Source: Alkalimonas sp. (GTDB taxonomy: Bacteria > Pseudomonadota > Gammaproteobacteria > Enterobacterales > Alteromonadaceae). From it: DNA of 19,904 bases. Of this stretch, positions 1 to 8,106 are shown piece by piece; the stretch's first letter is position 1, and each line of letters opens with the position of its first letter. Position numbers and translations under genes: made by a program. The DNA lies in the NCBI GenBank assembly GCA_022565655.1, contig JAIUMG010000018.1, positions 1-19,904 on the forward strand, written 5' to 3'. The notes under the pieces are model-generated. The model made no database searches, had not been told where the DNA came from, and saw only the letters and a program-made list of their open reading frames with translations.

Positions 1-1
1 C

Positions 2-97
2 TCTGGGCGCTTCGCCCGCATGGCGGAAATTGCAGAAGAGTATGCCTTTGTGCTGCAGTTGGTGACAGAGCCTAAAGCAGAGCTCAAAGTAAAGTAA
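2..97 (+). CDS. C-terminal fragment of an unidentified protein
   Basis: An open frame runs from the window edge to a TAA at 95-97 and gives 31 residues ending in AELKVK. The fragment is rich in Ala, Glu and Leu and looks helical (for example MAEIAEEYAFVLQLV), with no recognisable motif. It is read toward the npr end, so the two genes are convergent, separated by about 107 bases. I do not recognise the family. Its reality rests on the open frame, protein-like composition and the stop placed before a non-coding gap. Confidence 0.5.
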   Translation, partial: SGRFARMAEIAEEYAFVLQLVTEPKAELKVK

Positions 98-204
98 TCT
101 CAATTCCCCCTGCGGCATACGAGAATCTCAATGGCAGGTGGTGGAGTAAGTAGCTCCAGCCTCCCTGCCGTACTCAGATGAGTGTATATGCGGGCTTTAA
201 GGAG
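98..204. other. Convergent intergenic gap with an imperfect hairpin
   Basis: This gap lies between the unidentified plus-strand gene and the npr stop. It holds a two-part imperfect inverted repeat: GGCAGG at 133-138 pairs with CCTGCC at 164-169, and TGGAG at 142-146 pairs with CTCCA at 154-158. It could act as a bidirectional terminator for the convergent genes, but neither side has a T-run, so this is only a candidate. Confidence 0.3.
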
Positions 205-480
205 CTAGCTCTCTTCAAAGCCACTGGCGATCAGCTGAACCACGGCTTTTAACGCGGCTTCGGCATCGTCACCCTCTGCAATCACCTCGACTGACTTTCC
301 CTTGCCACTGGCCAGCATCAGTAATGCCAGCACACTGCTGGCATCCGCATTACGCTCTTGTAACCTGAGTTCAATATGACTATTGAACTGCTGACACAAC
401 TGAGCTAGCTTAGCGGCTGGCCTGGCGTGCAACCCGAGCTGATTGATGATAGTGACTTCAGCGCTACACTTTGTGGCCAT
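205..480 (-). CDS. npr: NPr, HPr-like phosphocarrier of the nitrogen PTS
   Basis: A 91-residue HPr-fold protein that relays phosphate from PtsP (EI-Ntr) to PtsN in the regulatory, non-sugar PTS of the cytoplasm. The phosphorylated histidine is His18 in LGLHARPAAK, and a serine pair at 48-49 (ASSVLALLMLA) sits where HPr proteins carry Ser46. The start at 480 gives the normal family length; a longer reading to 600 would add 40 residues unlike HPr that are encoded inside rapZ. The start overlaps the rapZ end by 17 bases, so translation is probably coupled. It is the last gene of the rpoN-linked block. The symbol ptsO is used in pseudomonads. Confidence 0.95.
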   Translation of the reverse strand: MATKCSAEVTIINQLGLHARPAAKLAQLCQQFNSHIELRLQERNADASSVLALLMLASGKGKSVEVIAEGDDAEAALKAVVQLIASGFEES

Positions 481-1327
481 GGTGACGCACCAATTCACGA
501 TGACGAGTCTGAATATCATCGCGTTGTTTACGGAAGCTGGCTGCCAGACTTTCCACCATAAACACTGAGCGGTGTTGACCACCGGTACAGCCAATGGCAA
601 TGGTCAGGTAGCTGCGGTTATTTTTTTCCAGCTGAGACAGCCAGTTGCTAATGAACTTGTCAATTTGTGCGGTGTAATCTTGGACGACAGTCTGGCTGGC
701 TAAATACTCTTTAACGGGCTGATCCAGTCCGGTAAAGGGTTTGAGCTCTGGTTCCCAGTGCGGGTTAGGCAAAAAGCGGGCATCGAAGACAAAATCTGCA
801 TCTTTCGGAATGCCATATTTAAAGCCAAATGACTCAAATAGAATGACCAGTCGGCCTGATTTTTGCCCAAGGATGCGTTCGCGAAGCTGCTCAGCCAGCT
901 GATACACATTAAGTTCGGTGGTGTCGATATAGAGATCAGCCCGGCTGGCGATAGGATCCAGTAATTGTTGTTCACGTTGTATCGCTTCATCCAATGACAT
1001 GGCCTGGTGCGACAACGGATGCATACGGCGAGTCTCGCTAAAGCGTTTAATCAGGCTATTGTGATCGGCGTCCAGGTAAAGAATAGTGAGTGTGACTTTT
1101 CGCGGCAGATAAGACAGAATTTCTGCCAGCTCGTCGGGGTCTTCCGGCAAGTTTCGGACATCAATACTGATAGCGACCCGTTCATACTTGCCCATGACAG
1201 CATTGGCCAGCGTAGGCAGCAGGTTTACCGGAATATTGTCAACGCAGTAATAGCCCAGGTCTTCCAGTACCCGCAAGGCAACCGACTTTCCAGACCCTGA
1301 GCGACCACTGACGACCAAAAGCTTCAT
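464..1327 (-). CDS. rapZ: RapZ, RNase adapter / nucleotide-binding protein
   Basis: A 287-residue member of the RapZ (YvcJ/YhbJ) family. In E. coli it binds GlmY/GlmZ small RNAs and steers RNase E cleavage to tune glucosamine-6-phosphate synthase, linking to envelope precursor supply. The P-loop GRSGSGKS is at residues 8-15, a DVRN motif follows in the N-terminal half, and the C-terminal domain carries the hallmark GCTGGQHRSV and RHRE. The start codon directly abuts the ptsN stop (TAA then ATG), which indicates translational coupling. The extreme C-terminus (RHHGHKV) lacks the compact KRK patch of the E. coli protein, so small-RNA binding cannot be assumed. Identity is secure, the exact role less so. 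Confidence 0.96.
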   Translation of the reverse strand: MKLLVVSGRSGSGKSVALRVLEDLGYYCVDNIPVNLLPTLANAVMGKYERVAISIDVRNLPEDPDELAEILSYLPRKVTLTILYLDADHNSLIKRFSETRRMHPLSHQAMSLDEAIQREQQLLDPIASRADLYIDTTELNVYQLAEQLRERILGQKSGRLVILFESFGFKYGIPKDADFVFDARFLPNPHWEPELKPFTGLDQPVKEYLASQTVVQDYTAQIDKFISNWLSQLEKNNRSYLTIAIGCTGGQHRSVFMVESLAASFRKQRDDIQTRHRELVRHHGHKV

Positions 1328-1798
1328 TTAACGCTCCGTTTCGTTTTGCGCATCCAGCAGGATTTGATAGAGGGATGCGTCAGATTCGGCATGTCGAATT
1401 TTTCGTGTCAGCTCTTTCTTTGATAACAGCCGCGCAATTGAGGCTAGCGTATTTAAGTGCGTCTGGCACTGGTTTTCTGGGATCAGGATGGCACAGAAAA
1501 TATCTACCGCTTGGTTGTCAATGGCATCGAACTGAATCGGATCTTTGCTAACCACAAAGATAAGCACCGGCTGCTCGACATCTTTGAGTTTGCCATGTGG
1601 GATCGCAATACCACCGCCAATGCCGGTAGAGCCTAGCCGCTCCCTGGTCATCAAAGACTCAAGGATCACGTACTCAGAGGTCTCTGGTAATTGCTGATGG
1701 GCAAGCTCAGCAATGTACTCGAGAATGCGCTTTTTGCTGTTAAAAAGAACTGCACTCTTGGTGCAGTCCTCGGATAGCATAGAACTTAAAGTAGTCAT
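1328..1798 (-). CDS. ptsN: PtsN, EIIA-Ntr phosphotransferase protein
   Basis: A 156-residue EIIA domain of the fructose/mannitol type, the terminal acceptor of the nitrogen PTS. In its phosphorylated or free state it regulates potassium uptake, nitrogen-linked and stress processes rather than sugar transport. The acceptor is His68 in GGGIAIPHGKL. An LGSTGIGGG stretch precedes it as usual for the family. It starts five bases after the hpf stop with no clear ribosome binding site, so it probably relies on coupling to hpf. It sits with rpoN, rapZ and npr, its usual partners. Confidence 0.96.
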   Translation of the reverse strand: MTTLSSMLSEDCTKSAVLFNSKKRILEYIAELAHQQLPETSEYVILESLMTRERLGSTGIGGGIAIPHGKLKDVEQPVLIFVVSKDPIQFDAIDNQAVDIFCAILIPENQCQTHLNTLASIARLLSKKELTRKIRHAESDASLYQILLDAQNETER

Positions 1799-1803
1799 TA
1801 TAA

Positions 1804-2091
1804 TTAATGTCGGGCCAGTTTCTCTTTATGTTTAATGACTTGCCGGTCCAGTTTATCGATTAACTGGTCAATGGCGGCGTACATATTTGCGCTTTCGGAT
1901 ACGGCAAAAACTTCACCCCCGTTCAGGTTGAGCTTGGCTTCTGCAATCTGTTGCAATTTTTCCACGTTTAGCACCACATGTACATTGTTAATGTGCTCAA
2001 AGTGACGCTCTAGTTTGGCAAACTTATTGTCTACATAGTCTTTTAAAGCTTCGGTGATTTCAACGTGACGACCAGTAAGATTGATTTGCAT
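1804..2091 (-). CDS. hpf: Short ribosome hibernation promoting factor
   Basis: A 95-residue protein of the HPF/YfiA family (sigma-54 modulation protein in older annotation). It binds the small ribosomal subunit and helps form inactive 100S dimers in stationary phase. It starts MQINLTGRHVEITEAL, which is typical, and keeps the basic/acidic pattern through LDRQVIKHKEKL. It ends without the C-terminal dimerisation domain of long HPF, so this is the short type that usually works with RMF. The start at 2091 is chosen over a longer frame to 2196 because AGAAGG lies about nine bases upstream and the family begins here. It lies 25 bases after rpoN. Confidence 0.96.
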   Translation of the reverse strand: MQINLTGRHVEITEALKDYVDNKFAKLERHFEHINNVHVVLNVEKLQQIAEAKLNLNGGEVFAVSESANMYAAIDQLIDKLDRQVIKHKEKLARH

Positions 2092-2116
2092 AGCCTGTTT
2101 CCTTCTATTTAAGTAC

Positions 2117-3616
2117 TTACAGTAAGGTTTTGCGCTGGTTAGACGGCGGAATAAGCAACGCCTCACGGTACTTGGCAATGGTTCTGCGGGCAACATTGAT
2201 GCCCTGATCCGACAGTATGTCCACCATTTTGCTGTCGCTTAATGGTTTTGCCGGGTTTTCCGCCGCGACTAACTTTTTGATCAAAGCTCGAATTGCTGTG
2301 GACGAGCATTCACCACCATTTTCTGTACTGACATGGCTGGAAAAAAAGTACTTTAACTCAAAAATACCACGCGGGGTGTGCATGTATTTTTGGGTGGTGA
2401 CCCTGGAAATGGTGGATTCATGCATGCCTACCATTTCTGCAACATCATTGAGTACCATCGGCTTCATCGCCTCTTCACCATGCTCAAAGAAACCCTGTTG
2501 TTGCTGAACGATGCAATTGGCGACTTTCAGCAAGGTCTCATTTCTGCTTTCAATACTTTTTAAAAACCATTTTGCCTCTTGCAGATGCGAGCGGATAAAC
2601 TGGCTATCTGCGGTATTTTTTGCCGTACGAGACATGGCTGCATAGTGTTGATTGATACGAATTTTGGGCATCGAATCCGGATTAAGTTCAACCAACCAAC
2701 GACCTTTCACTTTTTTGACAGAGACATCCGGGATGACATAGCTTTGTTCTTCCCGAATCACCGTGGTACCAGGCCGTGGGTTCAGGCTGTGGATCAGCTT
2801 CATGGCATCACGCAACTCGTCTTCTTTGAGTCTAGTCACTTTCATCAAGGTTCGAAAGTCGCGATTGGCTAATAAATCTGCATACTCGCTAATCAGCTGA
2901 CGGGCGGCGGCGAGGTAAGGGGTGTTTTCAGGGAATTGGCGCAATTGGACCAGCAAAGACTCTCGCACATTACGCGAACCTACCCCTATGGGATCGAACA
3001 GCTGGATCCGTTTGATCACGGCTTCCACTTCATCGGCTTCAATGTCGTCTAAACCCAGTGACTCAAGGATCTCTTCACACTCAATAGTCAGAAAACCTGC
3101 CTCATCAATGGCTTCAATAATGATTTCAGCGATGGCCCGGTCAGTATCTGAAAACGGAGTCAGCTCCATCTGCCAGCGTAAGTAACTTTGCAGGGTTTCG
3201 GAGGTTTCCCCCTGATAAGCGGTATCATCCTCACCATTGTAACCGGCAGAGGCCACAGGTGCAGCGCTGACCAAGTCATCCCAGTGGTTATCCAGTGGCA
3301 GATCTTCACTGATGTCCTGGCTGGTCATGGCCTCCCCAGTGTCAGGTTCTTCATAGTCATCATCGGAGCTGGCTGCGTCTGGGGCTGATTGCTCAGGTGG
3401 ATCCTGCTGCTGCATGGAGTCAGCCTCTTGCGAGTCATTGTTACCGTTCAGCTGATCGTAATCGTCTTCAGACTCCAGCAAGGGGTTGGCATCCAGCGCC
3501 TCCTGGATCTCTTGTTGTAACTCAATGGTCGACAACTGCAATAGCCGAATGGCTTGTTGCAGCTGAGGAGTCATGGTGAGTTGCTGGCCAAGACGAAGTT
3601 GTAAAGATGGCTTCAT
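2117..3616 (-). CDS. rpoN: RNA polymerase sigma-54 factor
   Basis: A 499-residue sigma-54. Region I is the glutamine/leucine-rich N-terminus (residues 1-50, LGQQLTMTPQLQQAIRLLQL), the target of enhancer-binding activators. Region II (about 55-125) is strongly acidic. The core-binding and helix-turn-helix parts follow, and the RpoN box near 476-485 reads ARRTIAKYRE, with Ile in place of the usual Val. The start MKPSLQLRL is the conserved one; an AGGAG lies upstream at a rather long spacing of about 13 bases. A frame opening at 3649 adds 11 residues not typical of the family. It follows lptB by 48 bases. It directs transcription of nitrogen, motility and other activator-dependent genes. Confidence 0.98.
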   Translation of the reverse strand: MKPSLQLRLGQQLTMTPQLQQAIRLLQLSTIELQQEIQEALDANPLLESEDDYDQLNGNNDSQEADSMQQQDPPEQSAPDAASSDDDYEEPDTGEAMTSQDISEDLPLDNHWDDLVSAAPVASAGYNGEDDTAYQGETSETLQSYLRWQMELTPFSDTDRAIAEIIIEAIDEAGFLTIECEEILESLGLDDIEADEVEAVIKRIQLFDPIGVGSRNVRESLLVQLRQFPENTPYLAAARQLISEYADLLANRDFRTLMKVTRLKEDELRDAMKLIHSLNPRPGTTVIREEQSYVIPDVSVKKVKGRWLVELNPDSMPKIRINQHYAAMSRTAKNTADSQFIRSHLQEAKWFLKSIESRNETLLKVANCIVQQQQGFFEHGEEAMKPMVLNDVAEMVGMHESTISRVTTQKYMHTPRGIFELKYFFSSHVSTENGGECSSTAIRALIKKLVAAENPAKPLSDSKMVDILSDQGINVARRTIAKYREALLIPPSNQRKTLL

Positions 3617-3664
3617 TGGTATGTACGGTGCTCCTGCATAAGAAAACAAAGCCTGATGCTATAA

Positions 3665-4387
3665 CTATAGCCTGAATTGCTCACCAAGGTATACATCCCT
3701 GACATGCTGGTTCGCAAGTACATCAGCCGGTGAGCCTTTCGCAATCAGTTCCCCATGACTAACAATATAGGCCGTTTCACAAACATCAAGGGTTTCCCTG
3801 ACATTGTGATCGGTGATCAATACTCCAATCCCCCGTTGGCTAAGGTGCTGAATGATTTTTTTGATATCCAGTACGGAGATTGGATCAACACCAGCGAAGG
3901 GTTCATCCAGTAGCACGAAGTCGGGATCGGCCGCTAAGGCTCTGGCAATTTCTACCCGACGGCGCTCGCCCCCAGACAAACTCATGCCAAGGCTCTGGCT
4001 AATATGAGCAATATGAAACTCTTCCAGTAGATCGTCGGCGGTCTCTTCCTGCTGTGCGGAGGAGAGTTCTTTCCGGGTTTGCAGTATCGCTAACAGGTTA
4101 TCCCGTACGGTCAACTTTCGGAAAATAGAACTTTCTTGTGGCAGGTAGCCAATACCCAGCCGGGCCCGTTGATGGATCGGCTGGTCGGTGACATCGTTAT
4201 TGTTCAGCATGATGGTGCCTTTATCACAAGGCACCAGGCCAACAATCATGTAAAAGGTGGTGGTCTTACCGGCTCCATTGGGACCTAGTAAGCCAACAAT
4301 TTGTCCGGCATTCACTTCCAAACTGACATCCTTGACCACATGGCGACCTTTGTAGCTTTTGGCTAAATGAGATGCTTTCAACGTCAT
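3665..4387 (-). CDS. lptB: LptB, LPS export ATPase
   Basis: A 240-residue cytoplasmic ABC ATPase that, as a dimer with LptF and LptG, extracts lipopolysaccharide from the inner membrane and pushes it across the LptC-LptA bridge. Walker A GPNGAGKTT is at 35-43, Q-loop Gln at 84, signature LSGGE at 137-141, Walker B FVLLDE at 157-162 and switch His194. The phrase DEPFAGVDP and the signature LSGGERRRVEIARALA are characteristic of LptB. Its ATG overlaps the lptA stop by four bases (ATGA), so the two are coupled. LptF and LptG are not in the window, as is usual. Confidence 0.98.
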   Translation of the reverse strand: MTLKASHLAKSYKGRHVVKDVSLEVNAGQIVGLLGPNGAGKTTTFYMIVGLVPCDKGTIMLNNNDVTDQPIHQRARLGIGYLPQESSIFRKLTVRDNLLAILQTRKELSSAQQEETADDLLEEFHIAHISQSLGMSLSGGERRRVEIARALAADPDFVLLDEPFAGVDPISVLDIKKIIQHLSQRGIGVLITDHNVRETLDVCETAYIVSHGELIAKGSPADVLANQHVRDVYLGEQFRL

Positions 4388-4911
4388 GGTTGTTGGTTCT
4401 CTTTGGTTGCATTCTTTTTAGGGTCGCTCTGGCTTGGCTCAAACACGGTTCTGACCCGGCCACTTTCATCTTCACCACGTTCAGCATTTAATTGCTGTGT
4501 TTCGATGTTATAGCGAACCAGGGTAGCACGAACCAGGCTGCCACGTTGCTTGAGCTCGGCGTCGCCTGTCATGGTTAACACTCGGTCGGCGCGCTCAAAA
4601 CGGATCTCGTTCGCTTTGGCTTCAACCAGCGAGCCATCTTCCATCATCTGGCTGTAAGTTGCCGGAGTGCCGGTGGCGATAAAAATTTCAGCGCCTTCAC
4701 CGGCTGAGCCATCAATTTCCAGTCTGTCTGCCAGTATTTTAAGACTCCCTTGCTGCACGATCACATTGTGCTCATAGATCAGCGTTGACGTTTGGATATC
4801 ACCAAAAGACGTATCTGAATCAATGGATAAAGGTTGTTGAAAGTCCGGTTGTGTTGCCAAAGTTGTGGCGCTGATCAGCAGCGCTGTGGCCAGGGTGACT
4901 AATTTAATCAT
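4384..4911 (-). CDS. lptA: LptA, periplasmic LPS bridge protein
   Basis: A 175-residue OstA-like periplasmic protein that links LptC to LptD and shields the lipid A chains of lipopolysaccharide in transit. Residues 1-19 form a signal peptide (hydrophobic LVTLATALLISA, likely cleavage after LA). The rest is beta-jellyroll in style, with ADRLEIDGSAGEG and GDAELKQRGS strands typical of the family. The C-terminus is a polar, lysine- and glutamine-rich tail. The start overlaps the lptC end by eight bases and its stop overlaps the lptB start by four, so lptC-lptA-lptB form one tightly coupled unit. Confidence 0.96.
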   Translation of the reverse strand: MIKLVTLATALLISATTLATQPDFQQPLSIDSDTSFGDIQTSTLIYEHNVIVQQGSLKILADRLEIDGSAGEGAEIFIATGTPATYSQMMEDGSLVEAKANEIRFERADRVLTMTGDAELKQRGSLVRATLVRYNIETQQLNAERGEDESGRVRTVFEPSQSDPKKNATKENQQP

Positions 4912-5461
4912 GCTTGTATTCCGTCCGTATATGATGCGGGATGAAAAGCGTCTGCTCGTTCAGGTTGGCTTGCATGCCCAGGCCATGAATGAAAAAGCCA
5001 GAACCAAAGATTGTGACTTCTTCGTCGGTAGATAGTTGCTCCGATGGTAGCGACATTTCAAGATACGAGGTTTGCACTCGATCAATTAAGTCGTCAGCAG
5101 CCAGGTTTTGTAAAAGCACTTCTCCATCCAGAATTAATTTGTCATTTGGGTACAACACAGCCGATAAGCTGGAAGCTTGCCATGTCAGGTTATGAGCTCT
5201 GTCAAGCAAGGTAAATACGGGCTTCTCTAATTGAGTAAAACCCAGCCATTCATAATGCTCCATGCGCTCTGCCTGCATCAGCTCACTCAACTGACCATCT
5301 TCATCGTAAACGGTTCGGGTTAACTGTTCGGCGATAAAATCCGGGATCAGTTCCCGCTCCGTGGTAATGGAGGTACTGTCATCAGACGAAGAGTGCCACC
5401 AGTAGCTGACGGCTGCAACCAGCAATAACAATACAATACTAATCTGTTGCCAGTTTTTCAT
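4904..5461 (-). CDS. lptC: LptC, inner-membrane LPS export protein
   Basis: A 185-residue bitopic protein with a single N-terminal membrane segment (about residues 7-22, ISIVLLLLVAAVSYWW) and a periplasmic beta-jellyroll domain. It receives lipopolysaccharide from LptB2FG and passes it to LptA. Phrases such as MEHYEWLGFTQLEKP and FTLLDRAHNLTW fit the LptC/YrbK family. Sequence conservation is weak in this family, so the assignment leans on length, topology and position between kdsC and lptA. It overlaps kdsC by four bases (ATGA) and lptA by eight. Confidence 0.94.
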   Translation of the reverse strand: MKNWQQISIVLLLLVAAVSYWWHSSSDDSTSITTERELIPDFIAEQLTRTVYDEDGQLSELMQAERMEHYEWLGFTQLEKPVFTLLDRAHNLTWQASSLSAVLYPNDKLILDGEVLLQNLAADDLIDRVQTSYLEMSLPSEQLSTDEEVTIFGSGFFIHGLGMQANLNEQTLFIPHHIRTEYKHD

Positions 5462-6015
5462 GAGCTGCTGCCATCAAACTGGAGAAAAGAATCACGGCTC
5501 ATCAGCAAGAGGTCGGCTACCTCCCTGACGGCGCCGTACCCCCCTAAACAGCTGGTGACATAGCCTGCGTGCAGCCGAAGGTAAGGGTGTGCATCCTTGA
5601 CCGCAATGCTCAGACCGACATGCTGCATCACGTCCCAGTCACTTAAATCATCACCAATGTAGGCGACTTGCTCAGGCTGAAGCGCCAGACGGGTTAGTAG
5701 CTCTGTGTAGGCCGGTACTTTTTGCTCTTGCCCCTGATAAATGTAGGGGATGGTCAGAGACTGCATCCGTTGCTGCACGATGTCAGATGAACGGCCGGTA
5801 ATGACTGCAACCTCAACACCTGCTTTACGTAACGCTTTGATGCCATAACCATCACGGGTATGGAAGGCTTTTAATTCTTCGCCGTGATTCCCCAGGTAAA
5901 TACGGCCATCAGAAAAAACGCCGTCCACATCACAAATCAACAGCCGAATATGCTGAGCCTGTTGCCACAGTGCATTGGGTACGGTCTGATAGCATTGTTG
6001 AAACAAACTCTGCAT
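5458..6015 (-). CDS. kdsC: KdsC, Kdo-8-phosphate phosphatase
   Basis: A 185-residue HAD-superfamily phosphatase that removes phosphate from 3-deoxy-D-manno-octulosonate 8-phosphate to give free Kdo for the LPS inner core. The nucleophile motif is DVDGVFSDG at 29-37 (Asp29 nucleophile, Asp31 acid/base), and the metal-binding motif is GDDLSDWDVM at 121-130. There is no cap domain, as in other tetrameric C0 HAD enzymes. The start overlaps the kdsD stop by one base (TAATG). It sits between kdsD, two steps earlier in the same pathway, and lptC. Confidence 0.97.
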   Translation of the reverse strand: MQSLFQQCYQTVPNALWQQAQHIRLLICDVDGVFSDGRIYLGNHGEELKAFHTRDGYGIKALRKAGVEVAVITGRSSDIVQQRMQSLTIPYIYQGQEQKVPAYTELLTRLALQPEQVAYIGDDLSDWDVMQHVGLSIAVKDAHPYLRLHAGYVTSCLGGYGAVREVADLLLMSRDSFLQFDGSSS

Positions 6016-6983
6016 TAAAGAACTCCTGCTTTGAGTAAGTCGTGCATATTCATAGCGCCAATCGGTTTTTTCTGTTCATCAACAATAATGAGGCCATTAA
6101 TTTTGCGTTGCTCCATCATTTTCAATGCTTCAGCAGCTAAGGTTTCCGGGGTTGCCGTAATGCAATTGGGCGTCATCACCATGGTAATGGCTGTGTCATG
6201 GATATCATAGCGTTGATCAAGAATGCGGCGTAAATCGCCATCGGTGAAGACACCTTGCAGCTGGCCGGACTCATCCACGATGGCGGTCATGCCAAGGCCT
6301 TTGGCGGACATTTCCAGCAGAGCTTCTTTGATGGAGGCGGTTGTCAGGACAACCGGTACGTCGTGGTTGCTGTGCATGACATCTTGCAAGCGAAGTAGCA
6401 AGCGTCGGCCCAGGCTGCCTCCTGGATGGGATAATGCAAAGTCATTGGCTGAAAAACCACGAGCATTCAACAGTGCCACCGCCATGGCATCGCCCATGGC
6501 CAGAGTGGCTGTGGTGCTGGCCGTCGGTGCCAGACCGAGCGGACAGGCTTCCTGATCCACTTTGACGCAGACATGCACATCAGCCAGCTTGGCCAGCGTC
6601 GAGGCCGGGTTTCCGCTCATGGCGATAAGGTGCGCGCCAATCCGTTTCAGTACAGGAATAATGGTCAGGATCTCACCGGTCTCGCCTGAGTTAGAAATAG
6701 CAACCACTACATCATCTTTAGTGATCATGCCGAGATCACCATGGCTGGCTTCACCGGGGTGAACAAAAAACGCCGGCGTACCGGTGGATGCAAAGGTTGC
6801 CGCAATTTTATTACCAATATGGCCAGATTTGCCCATACCAGAGACAATCACCCGACCGGGACTATCCAGAATTAATTGACAGGCCCGCTCAAAATCATCA
6901 TCAATAAAGCGGGATAATTGTGCGATTGCTTCCGCTTCAATGGATAACACCTGTAAAGCTTGCTCTTTAAAACTGTTGGTCAT
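6015..6983 (-). CDS. kdsD: KdsD, arabinose-5-phosphate isomerase
   Basis: A 322-residue sugar isomerase that converts ribulose 5-phosphate to arabinose 5-phosphate, the first committed step to Kdo. The SIS domain (about 40-175) contains SGMGKSGHIGNKIAATFASTGTP and the HPGEASHGDLGM and ISNSGETGE loops. Two CBS domains fill residues 200-322. The start MTNSFKEQAL at 6983 gives the family length (about 325); a frame open to 7034 would add 17 residues and run into caxA. A GCGGGAT stretch upstream may be its ribosome binding site. It lies 13 bases after caxA. Confidence 0.97.
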   Translation of the reverse strand: MTNSFKEQALQVLSIEAEAIAQLSRFIDDDFERACQLILDSPGRVIVSGMGKSGHIGNKIAATFASTGTPAFFVHPGEASHGDLGMITKDDVVVAISNSGETGEILTIIPVLKRIGAHLIAMSGNPASTLAKLADVHVCVKVDQEACPLGLAPTASTTATLAMGDAMAVALLNARGFSANDFALSHPGGSLGRRLLLRLQDVMHSNHDVPVVLTTASIKEALLEMSAKGLGMTAIVDESGQLQGVFTDGDLRRILDQRYDIHDTAITMVMTPNCITATPETLAAEALKMMEQRKINGLIIVDEQKKPIGAMNMHDLLKAGVL

Positions 6984-6996
6984 GACTGATCCCGCG

Positions 6997-7968
6997 TTAA
7001 AAGCTGTTAAATAGCATAAATTGATAGCCAACAAAGGCCATGAGTAGCAGTAAGCCTTCGACCCGGTTAATGCGTCGAAGTTTGCCCATTCGCAAACTCA
7101 TCAGCAGGATCGCCAGGGTTGCTGCCATCATGACATAACTATCTCTGCCTGCTGCACCAGCATCAATACTGCCGGGGGCGATGACGACACCAATCCCCAG
7201 CACGGCAAGAATATTAAATATATTTGAGCCAATGATGTTGCCAAGGGCCAGATCATCCTCCCCTTTCAGGATGCCAATTAAGCTGGCTGCCAGCTCCGGC
7301 AAGCTGGTGCCTATGGCGATGATGGTTAAACCGATCAATAAATCACTCATGCCGGCATAACTGGCAATCGTGACGGCACCATTCACCAGTAACTGCGAGC
7401 TGGCCAGCAGAAGTAGCAAGCCTGCGGTCAGCCAGAAGATGGCCTTGAGGGTGGTAATTTGGGGGGGCAGTTCCGCTTGGTATTCAGTCAGAAGTGGATC
7501 ATCAGGGGCAACATTGCGGCCCCAGAACACCATTAAAGCAATGAATAGTAAAAAAGCAGTTAAAAGAATGCTTCCTTCAGCTCTGGTTAAGGTTTGATCG
7601 GCTAAAAACAGGTACCCTAACAAGGTGCATAAAATGAGTAACGGGAACTCGCGCTTTACCGTCATGGATGCAACAGCAATGGGCTTTAACAGAGCGGTAG
7701 CTCCGATCACCAGCAATATATTGGTGATGTTTGAGCCCAGAGCGTTCCCCACCGAGGTATCGAGTCGGCCTTGCCAGGCGGCGGTGGCTGACACCATGAT
7801 TTCCGGGGCTGAAGAGCCCATAGCGACAATGGTCAGGCCGATAATCATGGGTGAAATATTAAGGTTTCGTGCGATAGAGGATGCCCCGAACACAAAACGG
7901 TCAGCGCTCCATATCAATAAAATTAGCCCGACAAGCACAAAGACGACAGCGATAATGAGTGGCGACAC
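6997..7968 (-). CDS. yrbG: CaxA/YrbG-family sodium/calcium exchanger
   Basis: A 323-residue inner-membrane antiporter of the CaCA superfamily, about ten membrane segments in two inverted halves. The two alpha repeats are plain: AMGSSAPEIMVS in the first half and AIGTSLPELAASLIG in the second, each carrying the acidic residue that binds cation. The start is GTG at 7966-7968 with AAGGA eight bases upstream. It heads the minus-strand kds-lpt-rpoN block, its usual place in gammaproteobacteria. Its physiological ion is not proven by sequence: calcium is most likely, and the E. coli yrbG mutant has no strong phenotype. Also called caxA. Confidence 0.93.
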   Translation of the reverse strand: MSPLIIAVVFVLVGLILLIWSADRFVFGASSIARNLNISPMIIGLTIVAMGSSAPEIMVSATAAWQGRLDTSVGNALGSNITNILLVIGATALLKPIAVASMTVKREFPLLILCTLLGYLFLADQTLTRAEGSILLTAFLLFIALMVFWGRNVAPDDPLLTEYQAELPPQITTLKAIFWLTAGLLLLLASSQLLVNGAVTIASYAGMSDLLIGLTIIAIGTSLPELAASLIGILKGEDDLALGNIIGSNIFNILAVLGIGVVIAPGSIDAGAAGRDSYVMMAATLAILLMSLRMGKLRRINRVEGLLLLMAFVGYQFMLFNSF

Positions 7969-8031
7969 TCCGGATTCCTTTTGGGTGGTCTGTTATGGCT
8001 ATTTTCCCGTTTATTGTACGGAAAAGCAAAA

Positions 8032-8040
8032 TTTATAGCA
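8032..8040 (-). promoter_or_regulatory. Candidate extended -10 for the caxA-npr block
   Basis: Read on the minus strand this is TGCTATAAA, an extended -10 (TGn plus TATAAA, matching TATAAT at five of six). It would start RNA near 8025, about 57 bases before the caxA GTG. The -35 position 17 bases away is A-rich and poor. The site is the best match in the gap, not a proven promoter. Confidence 0.4.
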
Positions 8041-8057
8041 TTTTAGGTGTTCGACTT

Positions 8058-8098
8058 TTTGCAATGACTTGTTACGAATAATGAGAAGGTCATGCAAA
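8058..8098. repeat. Inverted repeat between the divergent caxA and mlaF promoters
   Basis: TTTGCAATGAC at 8058-8068 mirrors GTCATGCAAA at 8089-8098. The arms match over ten bases with one extra A in the left arm, and a 20-base spacer separates them. The arms fall on the -35 zones of the two candidate divergent promoters (-10 elements at 8032-8037 minus and 8110-8115 plus). This makes an operator for a dimeric regulator plausible. No regulator can be named from the sequence. Confidence 0.45.
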
Positions 8099-8106
8099 GG
8101 TAATTT

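Noticed and set aside
203..210. AGCTAGCT palindrome at the npr stop, and the similar CAGCTAGCTG at 12764-12773 after murA
   Set aside because: Both are short self-complementary words without a usable loop or T-run. Two copies at unrelated gene ends are compatible with chance.
481..600. A 40-residue N-terminal extension of NPr
   Set aside because: The added residues do not resemble HPr and are coded entirely within rapZ; the ATG at 480 gives normal family length.
2196..3649. Many open frames of 60-120 codons opposite rpoN, kdsD, mlaF, degQ and others
   Set aside because: They lie antisense or out of frame inside clearly recognised genes, have no family resemblance and no ribosome binding sites. 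They are shadows of the real coding frames.
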